A stretch of 64,000 nt of DNA from JAEXZL01 sp049943125 (GTDB lineage: Bacteria; Bacillota; Clostridia; Clostridiales; Clostridiaceae), in assembly GCF_049943125.1 (NCBI RefSeq), contig NZ_CP188040.1, positions 3,658,001 to 3,722,000 of the forward strand, in the 5' to 3' direction. Under the pieces are notes generated by a model, which made no database searches, had not been told where the DNA came from, and saw only the letters and a list, made by a program, of their open reading frames with translations. Position numbers and translations under genes: made by a program. Positions 1-8,656 of this stretch are shown here, piece after piece; positions within the stretch are counted from its first letter, which is position 1; each line of letters opens with the position of its first letter.

Positions 1-1
1 T

Positions 2-529
2 GGATATACAGAAAGAATACTAGACATCCTAAAAAAACATAAAGTACCGGCAGCATTTTTTGTAGTTGAACCCTATATAAAATCTAATCCTGAAATTGTT
101 AAGAGAATGGAGGCTGAAGGTCATTTAGTATGTAATCACAGTGCCCATCATCCTTCTATGGCTTCAGTATTAGATTTAGAAAAATTCAAAATTGAGCTTC
201 AAGAGGTAGAAAAAGTCTACAAAGAAGTTACTGGAAAGGATATAGCAAAATTTTTCAGACCCCCTATGGGAAAATATAGCGAGCTTTCTCTCAAATACAC
301 CACAGATCTAGGCTATAAAACTATCTTCTGGAGCTTTGCGTATAGAGACTGGATACCTGAAGAACAACCTTCTCACGATTTTGCCATGAATAAGATAGTC
401 AATAAAACTCATAACGGTGCAATAATATTGCTCCATGCCGTCTCAAAAACCAATGCAGAAATATTGGACCAGTTGATTACAAAATGGAAGGCAGATGGCT
501 ACGAAATAAAATCCCTTGAAGAATTATAA
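2..529 (+). CDS. pdaA: PdaA-type peptidoglycan deacetylase, 5'-truncated by window edge
   Basis: C-terminal part of a NodB-fold polysaccharide deacetylase; the reading frame is open from base 2, so the start lies outside the window. The visible chain has the family's second motif (NHSAHHPS), the RPPMGKYSE motif and the LLHAVSK motif near the end. This combination, with WSFAYRDW between the last two, resembles PdaA, which deacetylates N-acetylmuramic acid on the way to the muramic-delta-lactam of spore cortex. The N-terminal TFDDG-like metal motif and any signal peptide are not visible. It ends at a bidirectional terminator shared with the convergent fchA. The PdaA assignment is by recalled family pattern; the deacetylase fold is secure. 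Confidence 0.85.
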   Translation, partial: GYTERILDILKKHKVPAAFFVVEPYIKSNPEIVKRMEAEGHLVCNHSAHHPSMASVLDLEKFKIELQEVEKVYKEVTGKDIAKFFRPPMGKYSELSLKYTTDLGYKTIFWSFAYRDWIPEEQPSHDFAMNKIVNKTHNGAIILLHAVSKTNAEILDQLITKWKADGYEIKSLEEL

Positions 530-535
530 TACCCT

Positions 536-583
536 AAAAGAAGGTGCTGTGTAAAACTACTTTTAACACAGCACCTTCTTTTT
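536..583. terminator. Bidirectional intrinsic terminator between pdaA and fchA
   Basis: Perfect 17-bp inverted repeat (arms 536-552 and 566-582) around AAGGTGCTGTGT, flanked by A-rich and T-rich ends, so it can act on both convergent genes. It overlaps the fchA stop codon. Confidence 0.9.
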
Positions 584-1220
584 AACTTATCTTACTATTA
601 ACTTTGTTTATAATTTTGTTCTTCATGGCTTCATTTTTTTCTTTCGCAGCACTGATATACTTATTGATTTCATCCTTATAACCTATTTCATCAATCGAAT
701 TTAAATTGATGATTACATTTAACAATGCACTTTCAATAGAAGCATATAACATCAAAGCAGCAACACCCACATCTGATATAGCATTTTTATTTCCTAAATC
801 CGCTAAAGAGTCTAATACTGGATAAAGCTTAAGACTTTCATCACAAAGCTTCTTTGGAGTTTCCAAGGCTACCTTATAACCTTCCATCACCGCTTTATTC
901 CTAGCTTCAACCTCTTCTTCGGTATCCTTAGGAAGCTTATAAGCTTCTATAACACCCATAAAGCTTCTAGTATCCTCCTCCATAAGCTCTATATATTTAT
1001 CAATAGATTCTTTGCAAGCCTCTAAGGAGCTATGAACTGTAGATTTTTCTTCTTCTGATAATTTTTCGAAGGCCTTTTTAGGTATAGTTAAATTACAAAC
1101 CATACTACCTAATGCAGCAGCTAGCGCTGAAGACAGCCCAGCTACACTACCCCCTCCTGGAGCTGGAGAATTAGAAGCAAGATCCTGCAAAAAATCATTT
1201 ATTGTCACATTCTTAAACAT
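582..1220 (-). CDS. fchA: Cyclodeaminase/methenyltetrahydrofolate cyclohydrolase family protein (FchA-type)
   Basis: A 212-residue all-helical protein of the FTCD_C family, the cyclodeaminase half of formiminotransferase-cyclodeaminase, which occurs alone in clostridia as FchA, a 5,10-methenyl-THF cyclohydrolase. The N-terminal SPAPGGGSVAG glycine-rich loop near residues 17-28 is the family hallmark. The ATG is preceded by an AGGAGG at good spacing. It lies 36 bases downstream of hutH on the same strand, so the pair is probably co-transcribed. That fits one-carbon transfer from histidine breakdown, but no formiminotransferase, urocanase or imidazolonepropionase is beside it. Cyclodeaminase and cyclohydrolase activity cannot be told apart from sequence alone. 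Confidence 0.85.
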   Translation of the reverse strand: MFKNVTINDFLQDLASNSPAPGGGSVAGLSSALAAALGSMVCNLTIPKKAFEKLSEEEKSTVHSSLEACKESIDKYIELMEEDTRSFMGVIEAYKLPKDTEEEVEARNKAVMEGYKVALETPKKLCDESLKLYPVLDSLADLGNKNAISDVGVAALMLYASIESALLNVIINLNSIDEIGYKDEINKYISAAKEKNEAMKNKIINKVNSKIS

Positions 1221-1256
1221 TTTTATTACCTCCTAAACAATTATATTATTATCTGC

Positions 1257-2759
1257 CTACATAAAATCGATAAATGAGTCCTGTTTGATTATCTCAAAAC
1301 ATTTATCAATCTCTTTATACATGATTACATCTTTATCTATAAATTTCACATTTTCTCTTATTTTATTATAAGCTATACATGTACCTTCTCCTAGTCTTTC
1401 TTCCTTTCTAAAATCTATAGCCTGACAGGCTGCAAAAATCTCTGTAGCTATTACTCTAAAGGCATTATCCAGTATTTTCCTGCTTTTAACTGCTGCAATA
1501 GTTCCCATACTTACATGGTCTTCTTGATTGGCTGAGGATGGAATAGAATCCACTGAAGCTGGATGTGCAAGAATCTTATTCTCTGATACCAATGATGCAG
1601 CAGCATATTGAGTTATCATAAATCCAGAGTTTAATCCCCCCTCCCTAGTAAGAAAGGGTGGTAAATCATTTAATTGATAGTTAACTAACCTTTCAAGTCT
1701 TCTCTCTGACACATTGGCCATCTCAGCTACAGCTATACCTAAAAAATCCATGGCCAGGGCTATAGGTTGTCCATGAAAATTACCTCCTGAAATCACATCC
1801 CCTTCTAGGGTAACTATGGGATTATCTGTTACAGAATTTATCTCAATTTCTATTTTTTCCTTAGCATATTCTATAGCATCCTTACTAGCTCCATGAATTT
1901 GTGGTATGCATCTTAAAGTATAAGCATCCTGAACTCTTAGCTCTCCTTGTTTAGTAGTAAATTCACTCCCTTTTAGCAGAGCCAGAAGGTTTTCTGCCGT
2001 TTTAATCTGCCCTTTATGATTCCTTATAGAGTGAACCCTAAGATCAAAAGCATCTGTAATACCTCTTAAAGCTTCTACCGTTAAAGCTGCAGACAGATCT
2101 GATATCTTAGTTAACTTAATAGCATCATATACGACCAAAGCTCCTATAGCCGTCATCACCTGTGTTCCATTTATCAAAGCCAGCCCTTCTTTATAGGATA
2201 GGGTAATGGTTTCTATCCCCGCCTCAATCATAGCTTCTTCTCCTGACATAATCCTTCCCTTGTACTCTGCCTCACCTTCACCAATCATAGGCAAAACCAT
2301 ATGTGATAATGGCGCTAAGTCTCCTGAAGCTCCCAGAGAGCCCTTCTCAGGTATTGAAGGATGTACACCTCTATTTAACATATCTATCAATACATTTAAT
2401 GTATTTAAGCTTATTCCGGAATAACCTTTTGATAAAGCATTAATTCTGAGCAGCATAACAGCTCTAGTTTCATCCCTTTGTAAAATGGGACCACAGCCAC
2501 AAGCATGGGAAATTATCAGATTTCTTTGAAGAGTATTACAGTCCTCTTGTGATATCTTAACATCTGAAAACTTACCAAAGCCTGTATTTATTCCATAAAC
2601 TGTATGTTCCTCTTCAATAATCTTTTTTACAATACCTCTAGAAAATTCAATATTACGAATAGCATCCTGAGATAATTCTATCTCATATCCTTCTCTAGCT
2701 ACCTGTATTACTTCCCTTAAACCCAAATCCCTGCCATTGATAATTATTTTTTTATCCAT
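1257..2759 (-). CDS. hutH: Histidine ammonia-lyase
   Basis: A 500-residue protein of the MIO-dependent aromatic ammonia-lyase family, close to the usual 505-510. It removes ammonia from histidine to give urocanate. The internal Ala144-Ser145-Gly146 triad that forms the MIO electrophile sits in GSLGASGDLAPLSH, the family signature. The catalytic tyrosine loop TVYGINTGFG is at residues 53-62. Start ATG has an AGGAG upstream. Its operon partner downstream is fchA; hutU and hutI are absent from the window. A phenylalanine or tyrosine ammonia-lyase is a remote alternative, but the length and overall sequence are typical of bacterial HutH. Confidence 0.93.
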   Translation of the reverse strand: MDKKIIINGRDLGLREVIQVAREGYEIELSQDAIRNIEFSRGIVKKIIEEEHTVYGINTGFGKFSDVKISQEDCNTLQRNLIISHACGCGPILQRDETRAVMLLRINALSKGYSGISLNTLNVLIDMLNRGVHPSIPEKGSLGASGDLAPLSHMVLPMIGEGEAEYKGRIMSGEEAMIEAGIETITLSYKEGLALINGTQVMTAIGALVVYDAIKLTKISDLSAALTVEALRGITDAFDLRVHSIRNHKGQIKTAENLLALLKGSEFTTKQGELRVQDAYTLRCIPQIHGASKDAIEYAKEKIEIEINSVTDNPIVTLEGDVISGGNFHGQPIALAMDFLGIAVAEMANVSERRLERLVNYQLNDLPPFLTREGGLNSGFMITQYAAASLVSENKILAHPASVDSIPSSANQEDHVSMGTIAAVKSRKILDNAFRVIATEIFAACQAIDFRKEERLGEGTCIAYNKIRENVKFIDKDVIMYKEIDKCFEIIKQDSFIDFM

Positions 2760-2793
2760 AAAAATTCTCCTATATTAGAATTATAGATAACTT

Positions 2794-2807
2794 ATTCTCT
2801 AGAGAAT
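2794..2807. promoter_or_regulatory. 14-bp perfect palindrome upstream of hutH, possible operator
   Basis: ATTCTCTAGAGAAT is a perfect palindrome 35-48 bases upstream of the hutH start. A palindrome this long can occur by chance a few times in 64 kb; only its position suggests an operator. I recognise no regulator for it. Confidence 0.3.
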
Positions 2808-2883
2808 CATAGTTTCCCTTTATTTTCAGCCTTTATAAATTGTCTGAATTTATTTAAAATTTTATCATATTAAATTGTAGAAA

Positions 2884-2939
2884 CACAAAAAAATAAATGC
2901 AAGGAAGGACATTCTTATGCCATACACTTGCACTTATTT
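2884..2939 (-). terminator. Intrinsic terminator of the TPR-cpsCDB operon
   Basis: Arms 2891-2903 and 2927-2939 form a 13-bp stem with one mismatch. On the minus strand it is followed by a run of T, just past the stop codon of the PHP phosphatase gene. Confidence 0.75.
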
Positions 2940-2955
2940 ATATATGTTACTTTTA

Positions 2956-3729
2956 TCAACTCTTTTTGAATAATTTTTTAAGGAAGCTTTCTTTATGCTG
3001 CTGTCTTATTATCGCCAAAGGATGAACATCCTCTCCCTTAATAATACTCTCGTTGTTATTATTTATCCAAGTATACAGCTCAGGATTAAGTTCTTTTAAT
3101 CTTCTGTAAGCTTTACTTATTCTCGGACTTCTTCTTTGATTATTGTGTGCATCACTACCTAATAAATGAATCATATTATTTTTCACAAATAATTCCGCAG
3201 AATCCTTAGCAGCTTGTCCATAGACTCCTAATAAGCTTCCAGCGTTAACCTGAGCAAGCACTCCATCATCTATAAGTTCCATAAGAAATGTAGGTGACTG
3301 CTGAATTTTCAAATTACGTTCAGGGTGTGCAAGTATAGGCTTTACTCCTAATATTGACAATTCATAAAAAACATCCCTAGTGTAAATAGGAAAATCTCTC
3401 ATAGGTAGCTCAATAAGCATATATTTTTCTTTATTTAACCCAAAAATTTTCCCTTGTTTAAAGTATTCAGGTAGCTTTGGATGCATATACAGCTCTAAAC
3501 CAGGTATTAAATTAACATTCCCTTTATAAGCTTCAGTGAGCAGCTCAAATCTCTCTTTATAATCTTCTAAGGCAATCTCCTGCTCATTAATTATATAGTG
3601 AGGTGTAGCACATATATACTCTACTCGCTCCTCCTCTGATATGGAAAGCATGTCCAATGTCATTTCTTTACTTAATGAACCATCATCTACATTCCAAAGT
3701 ATATGACTGTGAAAATCTATCCTTGTCAT
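2956..3729 (-). CDS. CpsB/YwqE-type PHP-domain protein-tyrosine phosphatase
   Basis: A 257-residue metal-dependent phosphatase of the PHP superfamily. The N-terminus carries the FHSHIL metal motif (HxH, residues 6-8), then NVDDGS, CATPHY, an AHPERN motif in the middle and a SDAHN motif towards the C-terminus, as in CpsB, Wzb-PHP and YwqE. These enzymes dephosphorylate the tyrosine tail of the partner BY-kinase. It is the last gene of a tight operon, starting two bases after the kinase stop codon, so kinase and phosphatase are probably translationally coupled. Confidence 0.88.
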   Translation of the reverse strand: MTRIDFHSHILWNVDDGSLSKEMTLDMLSISEEERVEYICATPHYIINEQEIALEDYKERFELLTEAYKGNVNLIPGLELYMHPKLPEYFKQGKIFGLNKEKYMLIELPMRDFPIYTRDVFYELSILGVKPILAHPERNLKIQQSPTFLMELIDDGVLAQVNAGSLLGVYGQAAKDSAELFVKNNMIHLLGSDAHNNQRRSPRISKAYRRLKELNPELYTWINNNNESIIKGEDVHPLAIIRQQHKESFLKKLFKKS

Positions 3730-3731
3730 AA

Positions 3732-4424
3732 TTATTCACTCTCTCCATAGTAGCTATAATACTTACTGTAATAATATGAATCTGCCTTTTCAGGTATTTT
3801 ATTTAGAACAAAGCCTATTATCTTAGCTCCTACCTTATCTAGTAAATCCTTACTTTTCATAATAGAATTTTTATCAGTTTTACCATACACCGTAACTATA
3901 ATTACCCCATCAGCAACAGTTGAAAGGATTTGAGAGTCAGTAACTGCTAATAATGGCGGTGCATCTATAAGTATATAATCAAAAATCTGCTGAAACTCAG
4001 TTAATATATTCTTCATTCTTTTGGATCCTAAAAGCTCTGAGGGATTAGGTGGTATAGGACCACTGGTGAGTACAAAGAGATTTTTCTGTTCTGTTACCTT
4101 TATACATTCTTCAATCTTTTTATTTTGCACTAATATATTTGTCAACCCTTCTAAATTAGATAAAGCTAGCTTCTTATGAATAGAAGGTTTTCTCAAATCG
4201 CAGTCTACTATAAGAACCTTGCTTCCACTTTGAGACAAGGTAATAGCCAGGTTGGTTAGAACCGTTGTTTTACCTTCTGCTGGCGCGCTAGAGGTTATAA
4301 CAATGGTCTTCAAGCTATCATCAAAGGCAGAAAATTGTATATTAGTCCTCAAAGTTCTAAAGGCCTCTGCCGCTCTAGATTTAGGATTATCAAAGGATAC
4401 TACATCTTTTATCATAACATTCAC
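3732..4424 (-). CDS. CpsD/YwqD-type bacterial tyrosine kinase (BY-kinase)
   Basis: A 230-residue cytoplasmic BY-kinase. Visible motifs are the N-terminal EAFRTLRTNIQF activation segment, a Walker A loop (SSAPAEGKTT, about residues 45-54), Walker A-prime (VLIVDCDLRKP) and Walker B (YILIDAPP). A C-terminal tyrosine cluster (SYYYSKYYSYYG) is the autophosphorylation tail. Such kinases work with a Wzz-type membrane adaptor, here the gene immediately upstream, and are reversed by the PHP phosphatase encoded downstream. No glycosyltransferases or polymerase lie nearby, so whether this module controls polysaccharide export or another target is open. Confidence 0.9.
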   Translation of the reverse strand: MNVMIKDVVSFDNPKSRAAEAFRTLRTNIQFSAFDDSLKTIVITSSAPAEGKTTVLTNLAITLSQSGSKVLIVDCDLRKPSIHKKLALSNLEGLTNILVQNKKIEECIKVTEQKNLFVLTSGPIPPNPSELLGSKRMKNILTEFQQIFDYILIDAPPLLAVTDSQILSTVADGVIIVTVYGKTDKNSIMKSKDLLDKVGAKIIGFVLNKIPEKADSYYYSKYYSYYGESE

Positions 4425-4426
4425 CT

Positions 4427-5098
4427 CTACTTTTCATCTGTTACTAGAGGAATTGCCCCTAATACTGGTACATTAAATAATCTTTCTAATTCTTCCTGGC
4501 TTTTTATAGTACTATCAAGATACTCGATTAAGAATATAACACCTACAGATAACATAAGGCCAAGAAAAAAAGCTATAGCAATATTTAAAAGTGGTCTAGG
4601 ACTGTCTGGAGATGTTGGTAACACAGCGTCATCCATAAGCTGAACATTATCAACATTTCTAATTTCCATGCTTACTTTCTTCAAGGACTTCGCATATTGG
4701 TTGGCAATACTTCTAGCCAAATCTGCATCATCTGCTTTAACCATAATATTTAAAATTTCTGTATTACTTTTCACAGAAACAGAAATCATACTAATTAACT
4801 GTGAGCTTGACATATCTAAATTCAAAGCATCTATAACATCTTCGGCAACTAATCTTGTTTTGGCTATCTCTGTATAAGACTGAACTATCTTCTGATACAT
4901 TAAAACATCGTTATAACTCTGCCCTGTTTCATCTCCCACTGAAGAGGTACTTCCAATTATTACTGATATATCAGCTTTATAGGTAGGTTTTATAAAGAAG
5001 TAGCTCACTAAAGCGCTTATTAAACTTGCCAGAAGAGTTATCACCACAACCAGTAGCCATCTCTTCTTAATAATCTGAAAATATTCCCTAAGTTCCAT
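4427..5098 (-). CDS. Wzz/CpsC-type chain-length and kinase-adaptor membrane protein
   Basis: A 223-residue protein with two membrane segments, about residues 14-34 and 168-190, around an extracytoplasmic domain, and a short cytoplasmic C-terminus. This is the CpsC/YwqC topology. The TSPDSPRPLLN stretch before the second membrane segment is the usual Wzz P-rich motif. It activates the BY-kinase encoded next in the operon. Its ATG overlaps the stop of the upstream TPR gene as TAATG, and its stop is two bases before the kinase start, so all four genes are tightly coupled. Confidence 0.88.
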   Translation of the reverse strand: MELREYFQIIKKRWLLVVVITLLASLISALVSYFFIKPTYKADISVIIGSTSSVGDETGQSYNDVLMYQKIVQSYTEIAKTRLVAEDVIDALNLDMSSSQLISMISVSVKSNTEILNIMVKADDADLARSIANQYAKSLKKVSMEIRNVDNVQLMDDAVLPTSPDSPRPLLNIAIAFFLGLMLSVGVIFLIEYLDSTIKSQEELERLFNVPVLGAIPLVTDEK

Positions 5099-6183
5099 TA
5101 AATTTCCTCCTTGAATATAAGTTCCTTAATATCCGTTAATATTTCATCATTGCTATCTAGTTTTTCTGCAATAATAACATGTTGTTTAGCTTTTTCAATA
5201 TCTTTATTGTAATAATAGCAAAGAGCTAAGTTGCAGCAAATATCGATACTTCTCGTGGCTTCGAAAGCTTTTCTCAAAAATTCAATGGCCATATCATAGT
5301 TTTTTATTGCGGCATAATTTATTCCAAGTTCATTTATAACATCTATAAAAGAATTATCTATGGCTAATGCCTCATTAAGATAATAAATAGCTTTCTCATA
5401 GAGCTCCAAGTTTCTATATGCCACAGCTATATAATATAAAAGATAAGGATCATCAGGATTTAGAGCTAGCCTCTCTAAGAGAATCTTCAGTGATTCTTCA
5501 GGCTTTGATGCTACAAGATCCGATGCCCTCTTATAGTCTAATTGTTCCTTAATATCCTCCATGACACCATGAAGCTCATCAGTTGCTTCTCCACCTCTTG
5601 CAATATAGTTGTGAATCTTAATATTAGCTAAACCTAAGTCTCCATCAGAATAAGCAATTAACCCTTCTATCAAGTCAGGATATTCATCGTTTGGATAGTA
5701 TTCCTTATAATTCTCAAGAAGAGCAAGCTGTACATTTGAAAATTCAATATCTCTATTTCTTAATAACTCACCAACGTTTATGGCCTGTCTAAAAACCTCC
5801 TTATCATTATTAATCTCTAGCAAACCTCTTAAAAGCACAAAGGTCTTTTCAAATTCTTCCTTTTTAAAACACTCTGCTATTTTGCTTTTTATATAGTCTG
5901 AATTAACAGAATTGGAGGATAGGATAATCTTATACTGACTGCTATATTTAAAATACGGGTCAGCACCTAAAATATAAAACATCCCCTCAATAAAATAGAC
6001 CATGGATAGATTTTCCTCTACCTTATCTCCATCAACAATGTATTGTGAGCTTATAGGTAAAAGTATAAAATCTTCTTTTAGAGAGTTTTCTTTTATTGGA
6101 AAGTATTCTGCAATTTTATCTGTTTTAAATTCTAAAAAGAGGTATCTATTTAAATTTTCTCTAAATTTTACGTTGTAATCCAT
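5098..6183 (-). CDS. TPR-repeat protein, first gene of the BY-kinase operon
   Basis: A 361-residue soluble protein with no signal peptide or membrane segment. The C-terminal third contains recognisable TPR units, for example the stretches beginning PDDPYLLYYIAVAYR, FIDVINELGINYAAI and SIDICCNLALCYYY (about residues 243-340). The first 150 residues match no domain I know. The start ATG has an AGGTGG ribosome-binding site. The TAATG overlap with the Wzz-type gene implies translational coupling and a joint role, perhaps as a scaffold or substrate of the kinase, but that is inference. Confidence 0.75.
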   Translation of the reverse strand: MDYNVKFRENLNRYLFLEFKTDKIAEYFPIKENSLKEDFILLPISSQYIVDGDKVEENLSMVYFIEGMFYILGADPYFKYSSQYKIILSSNSVNSDYIKSKIAECFKKEEFEKTFVLLRGLLEINNDKEVFRQAINVGELLRNRDIEFSNVQLALLENYKEYYPNDEYPDLIEGLIAYSDGDLGLANIKIHNYIARGGEATDELHGVMEDIKEQLDYKRASDLVASKPEESLKILLERLALNPDDPYLLYYIAVAYRNLELYEKAIYYLNEALAIDNSFIDVINELGINYAAIKNYDMAIEFLRKAFEATRSIDICCNLALCYYYNKDIEKAKQHVIIAEKLDSNDEILTDIKELIFKEEI

Positions 6184-6340
6184 TTTTCCACCACCTAAGA
6201 GATTTAAATGCTACAAATAAAGCAACTATTTATCCACTATTAATTCATTAACAAATTAATTATACTATATTTTACTATATTTTAAAGAGATAATTTGTAA
6301 TCATGGTTGTTTTTAGTATTATTCACTAGCTCTTTAAATT

Positions 6341-6382
6341 AAATAAAGATTTATGGGAAAACCTTTGTCTTCCCATAAATCT
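6341..6382 (-). terminator. Intrinsic terminator of rplY/ctc
   Basis: Perfect 13-bp stem (arms 6347-6359 and 6370-6382, AGATTTATGGGAA type) directly after the stop codon on the minus strand, followed by a T-rich run. Confidence 0.85.
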
Positions 6383-6383
6383 T

Positions 6384-6962
6384 CTACTCTGAGCTTTGCT
6401 CTAAGTTTTGCTCTAAGCTTTTCTCTATGCTTATCAGTGCTATTATAGAGTCAATATTATCATTAATAGATATCTCTGAGCCTAGCTCTAAATCTGCTAC
6501 CCTATAAACACTTCCTACCTGAGCTTTACTTAAATCAACATTTATAAATTTAGGTAACTTTTCAGGAGTGCAAGATATCTTAACACTATTTTTTTCTCTC
6601 TGTACAATTGCACCAGAGGTAGTTAATCTGTCTTCACCCACGTAATTAATTGGAATTTCAGCAGTTATAGTTTTACCCTTTGTTATTTCCTCCATATCTA
6701 CATGGATTATCTTATGGCTCACTGAGTCCCTCTGAACTTCTTTAATAAACACCTTATGAGGCTCTTCTTCAACGATTAGATTTAAGATAGCGTGTTCTCC
6801 ATTATTATGAATTTCTCTATTTAGTTCAAGTTCACTTACTTCAAAAAGGTAATTATTTCGATTTACTCCATACAATATTCCAGGAACCTTACCCTGCCTC
6901 CTAATTCTTCTAGCACTTTTACCTTTGAAATCCTGACGTATTGATCCATTTATATTTTCCAT
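6384..6962 (-). CDS. rplY: Ribosomal protein bL25, Ctc/TL5 long form
   Basis: A 192-residue 5S rRNA-binding protein of the long Ctc type. The N-terminal L25 domain (about residues 1-90) includes RRQGKVPGILYG, and a C-terminal beta domain (about 95-180) has the GAIVQ and VDLS blocks typical of Ctc. In Bacillus the homologue is a general stress protein. The last residues (SLEQNLEQSSE) come from a short imperfect repeat in the DNA. It is monocistronic: a hairpin terminator follows and a divergent promoter region precedes it. ATG with an AGGAGGG site. Confidence 0.92.
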   Translation of the reverse strand: MENINGSIRQDFKGKSARRIRRQGKVPGILYGVNRNNYLFEVSELELNREIHNNGEHAILNLIVEEEPHKVFIKEVQRDSVSHKIIHVDMEEITKGKTITAEIPINYVGEDRLTTSGAIVQREKNSVKISCTPEKLPKFINVDLSKAQVGSVYRVADLELGSEISINDNIDSIIALISIEKSLEQNLEQSSE

Positions 6963-7030
6963 TGAAATCCCTCCTATATGGAATTATCTCCAGTAGATAA
7001 CTATTTTATTCAATGGTTATACGATTTCTA

Positions 7031-7059
7031 TTGCACTGTAAAAGTAATTAATCTATAAT
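7031..7059 (+). promoter_or_regulatory. Sigma-A promoter of the decarboxylase gene
   Basis: TTGCAC (7031-7036) and TATAAT (7054-7059) separated by 17 bases. Predicted transcription start is near 7066. Confidence 0.7.
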
Positions 7060-7139
7060 TAAATTGTTTTTCATAAGAACTTAATTTTATTATGAGAATA
7101 TATAATAAAAACCACATAGAAGGAAGGTGCCGTATTCAC

Positions 7140-8603
7140 TTGTATAAACTTAATCAAAATGAAACTCCTCTTTTTGATGCACTGATGGAATATGTAGATA
7201 GAGAAACAATACCTTTCCATGTTCCTGGGCATAAAAAAGGAGAAGGTATGGACGAAGAATTTAAAAACTTTATTGGGAAGAACCCCTTTAAAATCGATGT
7301 TACAGTTTTTAAGCTAGTTGATAGCTTGCATCACCCAACAGGACCAATAAAACATGCACAGGCCCTAGCTGCTGATGCCTATGGATCAGACGCTGCATTT
7401 TTCTCAATTCATGGTACTTCAGGTGCTATTCAGGCCATGATTATGTCCGTTGTAGGCAATGGAGATAAAATTATTGTTCCTAGGAATGTTCATAAGTCCG
7501 TTACAGCAGGCATAATATTAAGCGGTGCCCTTCCCGTGTATATGCAACCTGAACTTGATAAAAATATTGGAATAGCCCAGGGAGTAACCCCTGAAACTGT
7601 AAAAAAGACCCTAGAAAATAATCCGGACGCTAAGGCAGTACTGATTATAAATCCCACCTATTACGGGGTTGCTACGGATATAAAGAAAATTGCTGATATA
7701 GTCCATAGCTATGATATTCCTCTGATAGTAGATGAAGCTCATGGTCCCCACTTAGGTTTTAATGACAAGCTTCCAGTATCCGCTATGAACGCTGGTGCCG
7801 ATATATGTGCACAAAGCACTCATAAGATTATAGGAGCCTTAACCCAATGCTCTCTACTTCATGTAAAGAGTAAGTATGTGGATACAAAAAGAGTACAGCA
7901 GGTATTAAACTTGCTTCAGACTACCTCTCCTTCCTATATTCTCATGGCCTCACTGGATTGTTCCAGGAGGCAGATTGCCTTAAATGGTGAGGATTTATTA
8001 AATCAAACTATAGCATTAGCTGAATATGCAAGGGATGAGATAAACAAAATTCCTGGCTTCTACTGCTTTGGAAAAGAGCTTTTAGGTAATCCTGGTGTTT
8101 ATTCTATAGACCCAACAAAGCTTACCATTACCTGTCGGGAGCTAGGTATAACCGGATATGAATTAGATACTATTCTAGCTGAGAAATATCATATACAGGT
8201 AGAGCTTTCAGATTTATACAATGTGTTAGCCGTTGGTTCCTTTGGAGATACCCCAGAATCAATTGGTAGTCTCATTGAAGCATTAAAAGAGATAAGCGAA
8301 GATTACTCCGATAAAGGCAGGGTAAAACCAGATTTCTTTGATATACCACAAATACCAGAAAGTGCTCTCATACCTCGAGAAGCTTTTAACAGCAATAAGG
8401 TGTCAACACCTCTTATGGATAGTGTAGGAATGATAAGCGGTGAATTTTTATTGGCCTACCCTCCAGGTATACCTGTTCTCTGCCCTGGAGAAATTATAAC
8501 ACAGGAAATAATCGATTATGTTTATGACCTTAAAAAAGCCGGTTTATATGTTCAAGGAACAGAAGATCCTTCTGTAGAGAATATAAAAACTGTAAAAAGA
8601 TAA
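7140..8603 (+). CDS. Orn/Lys/Arg-type PLP decarboxylase (SpeA/YaaO family)
   Basis: A fold-type-I PLP enzyme of the major Orn/Lys/Arg decarboxylase family. PFHVPGHKKG near the N-terminus, the VDEAHGPH aspartate motif and the STHKIIGALTQ motif with the PLP lysine (Lys229) are all present; a C-terminal decarboxylase domain follows. I chose the TTG at 7140 because an AGGAAGGTG site precedes it and the family starts at this point. An ATG at 7092 is in frame but has no ribosome-binding site and would add 16 atypical residues. The substrate (arginine, lysine or ornithine) cannot be read from sequence. It has its own promoter and terminator. Confidence 0.88.
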   Translation: MYKLNQNETPLFDALMEYVDRETIPFHVPGHKKGEGMDEEFKNFIGKNPFKIDVTVFKLVDSLHHPTGPIKHAQALAADAYGSDAAFFSIHGTSGAIQAMIMSVVGNGDKIIVPRNVHKSVTAGIILSGALPVYMQPELDKNIGIAQGVTPETVKKTLENNPDAKAVLIINPTYYGVATDIKKIADIVHSYDIPLIVDEAHGPHLGFNDKLPVSAMNAGADICAQSTHKIIGALTQCSLLHVKSKYVDTKRVQQVLNLLQTTSPSYILMASLDCSRRQIALNGEDLLNQTIALAEYARDEINKIPGFYCFGKELLGNPGVYSIDPTKLTITCRELGITGYELDTILAEKYHIQVELSDLYNVLAVGSFGDTPESIGSLIEALKEISEDYSDKGRVKPDFFDIPQIPESALIPREAFNSNKVSTPLMDSVGMISGEFLLAYPPGIPVLCPGEIITQEIIDYVYDLKKAGLYVQGTEDPSVENIKTVKR

Positions 8604-8650
8604 AAACAAGCTATTTCTCAGCTCTATAGCTGCGAGATAGCTTGTTTTAT
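8603..8650. terminator. Bidirectional terminator between the decarboxylase and iorB
   Basis: Long inverted repeat beginning AAAACAAGCTAT and ending ATAGCTTGTTTT, with A and T runs on both sides. Confidence 0.88.
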
Positions 8651-8656
8651 AATATA

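Noticed and set aside
2956..6183. Capsule biosynthesis locus
   Set aside because: Only kinase, phosphatase, adaptor and a TPR gene are present; no glycosyltransferase, flippase or polymerase is nearby.
7092..7139. ATG start 16 codons upstream for the decarboxylase
   Set aside because: No ribosome-binding site, and the extra residues do not look like family sequence; the TTG at 7140 has AGGAAGGTG upstream.
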